From positions 1 through 26,646 of IMG/VR virus record IMGVR_UViG_3300042691_025822: a DNA stretch of 26,646 nucleotides, one strand, 5' to 3'. The notes under the pieces are model-generated. The model did not search any database. It was not told the DNA's origin and saw only the letters and a list, made by a program, of their open reading frames with translations. Numbering within the stretch: the first letter of the stretch is position 1; each line of letters starts with the position of its first letter. Positions 24,401 through 26,646 of the stretch are shown in pieces. Source of the DNA: a virus. The position numbers and the translations under genes were made by a program.

Positions 24401-24808
24401 ATGATTCCACAGCTGAGCCTAGAGGCCGAGTCGGACCTACAGCGCATGAGGGAATTGTTGCAAACCATGAGCCGTGATGAGCTATTGGGGCAGGCAGACA
24501 TTCTTCTGAATCAAGTAGTAAATAAAGCGGCCGTCATCAGCCAGGCAATCCGCCACATTTCCGAGCTGGAGGCCCAGGAGGCGGTACGGGACCCAGCGCC
24601 GGGGCCAATACCTCAGGGCTGGGGGCAGGGTGCTGGGGGGATTGGAGTAGGGTCACACCACCGGGCCCACGCGCCTGATCTCCCAGTAGGCGCCAGTGCC
24701 TGCCTGCAACTTGGCCTCGACCAATCCGTGTTTCATCAGCGCGGAAATGCGGCGGCTGACTGCGGATTGCGTGCAGCTCCAGCGGGCTTTCAGCTCTGCC
24801 GTGGTTAG
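24401..24808 (+). CDS. NblA-like small protein with C-terminal extension
   Basis: Lone + strand ORF in a - strand block, read from ATG 24401 (135 aa); ATG 24383 is an alternative. Residues 1-60 are two amphipathic helices: PQLSLEAESDLQRMRELLQT, then MSRDELLGQADILLNQVVNK and IRHISELEAQEA. The 'LSLE....L......MSR.EL...' layout resembles NblA, the roughly 60-aa adaptor that directs phycobilisome breakdown in cyanobacteria. nblA genes are known in freshwater cyanophages such as Ma-LMM01 and PaV-LD. Codon use looks coding. Beyond residue 60 the frame becomes Gly/Pro-rich, and from 24653 it is antisense to the HTH gene, so the natural end may be earlier or the gene has lost its stop. The NblA call is pattern-based and tentative; a different helical protein is possible. 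Confidence 0.5.
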   Translation: MIPQLSLEAESDLQRMRELLQTMSRDELLGQADILLNQVVNKAAVISQAIRHISELEAQEAVRDPAPGPIPQGWGQGAGGIGVGSHHRAHAPDLPVGASACLQLGLDQSVFHQRGNAAADCGLRAAPAGFQLCRG

Positions 24809-24958
24809 CAACGGGGTCAGGCCGGCCCGGATGCGTGGCCCCAGCCAGTCGGCCAGCTCCAGGCAATCGAGCAGGGCGCTATCGGGCACCCAGGCACGCC
24901 GAATCAGCAGGGCATGCACCAGGTCGGCGCGGTCGCCAAGGTCTGGGGCTGTCGTCAC
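24653..24958 (-). CDS. HTH-like protein, copy 2 of a tandem paralog pair
   Basis: A 101-aa probable DNA-binding protein. Residues 16-40 are a helical region with 'ALLDCLELADWLGPRI'. Residues 48-80 have a winged-helix pattern, 'LLTTAELKARWSCTQSAVSR' and then 'RISALMKHGLV', and the end reads 'GAYWEIRRVGP'. The neighbouring 91-aa protein shares the same order (LLDCL..A, the L...W.C....A..R motif, YWE.HRVGP), so the two are paralogs. The ATGA junction couples them. Its 3' end overlaps the + strand NblA-like frame by about 156 bases. A role as regulator is inference. Confidence 0.65.
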   Translation of the reverse strand: MTTAPDLGDRADLVHALLIRRAWVPDSALLDCLELADWLGPRIRAGLTPLLTTAELKARWSCTQSAVSRRISALMKHGLVEAKLQAGTGAYWEIRRVGPVV

Positions 24959-25230
24959 GCCGGCCCCACGCGATGCACTTCCCAGTAGGCGTTGCGGCCG
25001 GAGTGGTAGGTGCTATCGACCAGCCGCTCAAACCGCAGGGTATCCATCCGGCGGATTGCCTCCCAGTTGGAGCAGCGCCAAAGAGAGTGCAGCTTGGCCA
25101 AGGTGATCGGCTGGGAGACGATGTCGGGATGAAGTTTCTCCAGCTCTGCGGCCAGGGACAGGCAGTCCAGCAGGGTGTCAGGGGCAACCGTGCCCCGGCG
25201 GGCGAGGGTAGCGCGTAGAAGGTCGATCAT
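24955..25230 (-). CDS. HTH-like protein, copy 1 of a tandem paralog pair
   Basis: A 91-aa protein: MIDLLRATLARRGTVAPDTL, then LLDCLSLAAELEKLHPDIV, an HTH-like 'LAKLHSLWRCSNWEAIRRMD' and the ending 'GRNAYWEVHRVGPA'. It aligns over its whole length with the 101-aa protein downstream. The shared C-terminal YWE.RRVGP motif suggests a common wing or dimer surface. It overlaps thymidylate kinase at 25227-25230 and the second copy at 24955-24958. No closer family was recognised. Confidence 0.65.
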   Translation of the reverse strand: MIDLLRATLARRGTVAPDTLLDCLSLAAELEKLHPDIVSQPITLAKLHSLWRCSNWEAIRRMDTLRFERLVDSTYHSGRNAYWEVHRVGPA

Positions 25231-25868
25231 TTGGTGGCCTCGATGAAATTTGCAATGATGTTGCGGCAGGTCTGTGCGACCAGGTCCCGGTGCTGCTCGG
25301 CGTCAATGCGGACCCAATCCCGTTGCATGGCCAGCTCCAGGAACCCATCAACTACGCGGGCCATGAACTCTTCCCTCTCCCCCTCGATGCGATCGGCCAG
25401 TCGGTCACCACGGCGGCGGCGAGACTCGGCGAGGGACACATCAAGCCAGAGGGTCAGGCCAGGCTTCAGATCGCCGGTTGCGATGGACTCCAGGGCGTAG
25501 ATCGCCTCGAGGTCCAGCCCCCTGCCATACCCCTGATAGGCGGCACTGGACCCGGTGAAGCGGTCGCACAGAACCCAGTGGCCGGCATCAAGCGCCGGGC
25601 GGATCACCTCGGCAACGTGCTGGGCGCGGTCGGCTGCGTAGAGAAGCAGCTCGGTTATGGGCTCAGGTTGCACGGCATCGGGAGGGTGCAGCAGCAGCTC
25701 TCGCAATGCCTGGCCCAGGGCCGTGCCGCCAGGTTCACGGGTCGCCACCAATTGAGCGCCTGGGGGCATTAGGCCGCTGTGGGGCAGCCATTCGCGCAGG
25801 GCCTGAAGCTGGGTGGTTTTGCCGCAGCCGTCGATGCCCTCCAAAACAATGAAAACGCCTTTGGTCAT
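25227..25868 (-). CDS. tmk: Thymidylate (dTMP) kinase
   Basis: 213 aa from ATG 25868, chosen because it makes an ATGA overlap with the gene upstream and removes a non-homologous 29-residue extension. It transfers phosphate from ATP to dTMP, supplying dTDP and then dTTP for phage DNA synthesis. Visible motifs: P-loop EGIDGCGKTT at 10-19, TREPGGT at about 43-49, the DR motif and substrate-binding stretch CDRFTGSSAAYQGYGRG at about 111-127, and an Arg-rich LID region (RRRRGDRLADRIEGE). Length and all key residues fit an intact bacterial-type enzyme. It sits in a tightly overlapping - strand operon. Confidence 0.92.
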   Translation of the reverse strand: MTKGVFIVLEGIDGCGKTTQLQALREWLPHSGLMPPGAQLVATREPGGTALGQALRELLLHPPDAVQPEPITELLLYAADRAQHVAEVIRPALDAGHWVLCDRFTGSSAAYQGYGRGLDLEAIYALESIATGDLKPGLTLWLDVSLAESRRRRGDRLADRIEGEREEFMARVVDGFLELAMQRDWVRIDAEQHRDLVAQTCRNIIANFIEATK

Positions 25869-26221
25869 GGCGCCTCCTCCGCGTCGGCTTGCTCCCACTT
25901 CGCCAAGTACTCCGGCAGCGGCGGCAGCGGGCCGGTCATGCCGGATTGAGTCCACGCATTCACGTCAGGCAGGACACCACGAAAAGCGCCCCAGCGTTCC
26001 ACCCTTTGCAGCGCTTCCCTGGCTGTTGCCAGTTTTGTCAGTTGCTCGGATTGCAGGACGATGAGCCTGCGCGTCTCCAGGTTGATCTGCGCCCCGAGAA
26101 CGGCTTGTTCTTTCAAGCGTTGATTCTCCACCTCAAGCCGGCGGATCGTCCGCCAGGGGTTGAACAGGTTGGCGAGGGTGTGAAGGGTTGGGGTCATGGT
26201 GTTGGGTGTTGGGTTATTCAT
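25865..26221 (-). CDS. Coiled-coil protein, function unknown
   Basis: 118 aa from ATG 26221, which overlaps the end of the upstream gene by eight bases; ATG 26197 is an alternative in the same frame. After a short Pro/Thr-rich start, residues 25-75 form a long charged helix (IRRLEVENQRLKEQAVLGAQ, LIVLQSEQLTKLATAREALQ) likely to dimerise. The C-terminal part is Pro-rich (GPLPPLPEYLAKWEQADAEE). No domain recognised. Coupled to tmk by an ATGA junction. Confidence 0.55.
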   Translation of the reverse strand: MNNPTPNTMTPTLHTLANLFNPWRTIRRLEVENQRLKEQAVLGAQINLETRRLIVLQSEQLTKLATAREALQRVERWGAFRGVLPDVNAWTQSGMTGPLPPLPEYLAKWEQADAEEAP

Positions 26222-26477
26222 CGGTCCACAGATCAGCCAGCACAATCCCGGCATCCTGCGGCACGTCCTCCGGCGACCACCAGGCGGCGCCAACCGGGGC
26301 CCGTCCATCCATGGTGGGACGGCGGCGCAGGGCCCAGGCGGTGAATTCAGGGCCAATGCTGCCAGGGTCGGTCTGCCCCGCCAGGGCCCGTGCCTTGCCT
26401 CTGGTCAGGGCGAACACGTAGCCGACGTAATCTTCCCCATCCCGGGGGCGGGCCTGGAAGCAGAGGGCCGGGGTCAT
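26214..26477 (-). CDS. Small unknown phage protein
   Basis: An 87-aa soluble protein with 'DGEDYVGYVFALTRGKARAL' near the N-terminus and 'EFTAWALRRRPTMDG' in the middle. The ending 'AAWWSPEDVPQDAGIVLADL' is acidic and aromatic. The pattern resembles small phage proteins of unknown role encoded with nucleotide-metabolism genes. Its ATG overlaps the upstream stop (ATGA at 26474-26477). Confidence 0.55.
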   Translation of the reverse strand: MTPALCFQARPRDGEDYVGYVFALTRGKARALAGQTDPGSIGPEFTAWALRRRPTMDGRAPVGAAWWSPEDVPQDAGIVLADLWTDE

Positions 26478-26646
26478 GGTTTCCTGTATTCAGAAAGTGA
26501 TCTAGTCAGTTCCATGGATGCGCGGCGTACCGCACCGGATGGGGCGCTACCTGTCATGTCACAACCGCCTGCTTCCCAGTACGCAAGCAGCAATTCGCTG
26601 CGGTCCATAAACTCTCTGGCCGCTTTCATTGCGGCCCTGAGTTTTT
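26474..26646 (-). CDS. Small ORF at the right edge, possibly partial
   Basis: The frame is open from the window edge to TGA at 26474-26476. ATG 26629 would give a complete 51-aa protein, beginning MKAAREFMDRSELLLAYWEA and then GGCDMTGSAPSGAVRR. The frame also continues upstream through 26646, so the real start may lie beyond the window. It is helical and charged and no family was recognised. Its stop overlaps the next ATG as in the rest of this operon. Confidence 0.5.
   Translation of the reverse strand, partial: KLRAAMKAAREFMDRSELLLAYWEAGGCDMTGSAPSGAVRRASMELTRSLSEYRKP

Noticed and set aside
24385-24501. Longer start for the Cys-rich - strand gene
   Set aside because: The extra 39 residues are Ser/Arg/Cys-rich antisense of the NblA-like helices.
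25290-25772. 160-aa + strand frame opposite thymidylate kinase
   Set aside because: Antisense shadow; the - strand frame carries all kinase motifs.
25869-25955. 29-residue N-terminal extension of thymidylate kinase
   Set aside because: Lies within the upstream gene, has no kinase homology, and ATG 25868 gives an ATGA overlap and the normal enzyme length.

Overview
The window holds the structural half of a tailed-phage genome (virus or prophage), followed by an opposite-strand block of small accessory genes. Protein families place it among long, non-contractile (siphovirus-type) phages. The head genes are lambda-like: Nu1-type small terminase, GpA-type large terminase, gpW-type joiner and gpB-type portal. 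The tail genes are a tube protein, a gpG/gpGT-type chaperone pair, a tape measure and a J-like tip; no sheath gene is present. The DNA is GC-rich with shorter AT-richer blocks. The only host clue is a short ORF resembling the phycobilisome-degradation protein NblA, which points to a cyanobacterium, perhaps of the Synechococcus/Cyanobium kind. That host assignment is inference. I see no integrase, repressor, replication gene, tRNA, rRNA, IS element or CRISPR array.

Layout. 1-1222: an HNH endonuclease gene whose natural 5' part is interrupted by an in-frame TGA. 1314-1350: iterated GGTTGCAA motifs abutting the small terminase start. 1350-8734: head module on the + strand (terminase subunits, gpW-like joiner, portal, a ClpP-type protease fused to the major capsid protein, DUF2190-type decoration protein, probable head-tail attachment protein). 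8744-12544: a long repetitive fibre-like protein, an unknown companion and a second surface-type protein. 12545-13565: a candidate promoter and a run of small, overlapping membrane or coiled-coil ORFs, probably holin-like. 13562-22655: tail module (terminator, tube, chaperone pair with a GGGAAAA frameshift site, tape measure, minor tail protein, J-like tip, LamG-type protein). 22675-24384: four genes on the - strand, two of them structural in appearance and two small unknowns. 24401-24808: the NblA-like ORF on the + strand. 24653-26646: a - strand operon of two paralogous HTH-like proteins, thymidylate kinase, a coiled-coil protein and two small unknowns.

Most neighbours overlap by 1-4 bases (ATGA, GTGA, TGATG, TAATG), which implies translational coupling in long polycistronic messages. 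The + strand genes would package DNA into a capsid made from a self-processing protease/capsid polyprotein and build the tail. The - strand accessory genes look metabolic and regulatory: dTMP supply, DNA-binding proteins and possibly light-harvesting antenna turnover.

The items most worth a second look are the correctly framed lambda-type slippery site, the NblA-like ORF wedged antisense between phage genes, the interrupted HNH gene, the coiled-coil insert in the tape measure, the tandem HTH paralogs and the opposite-strand adhesin-like module.
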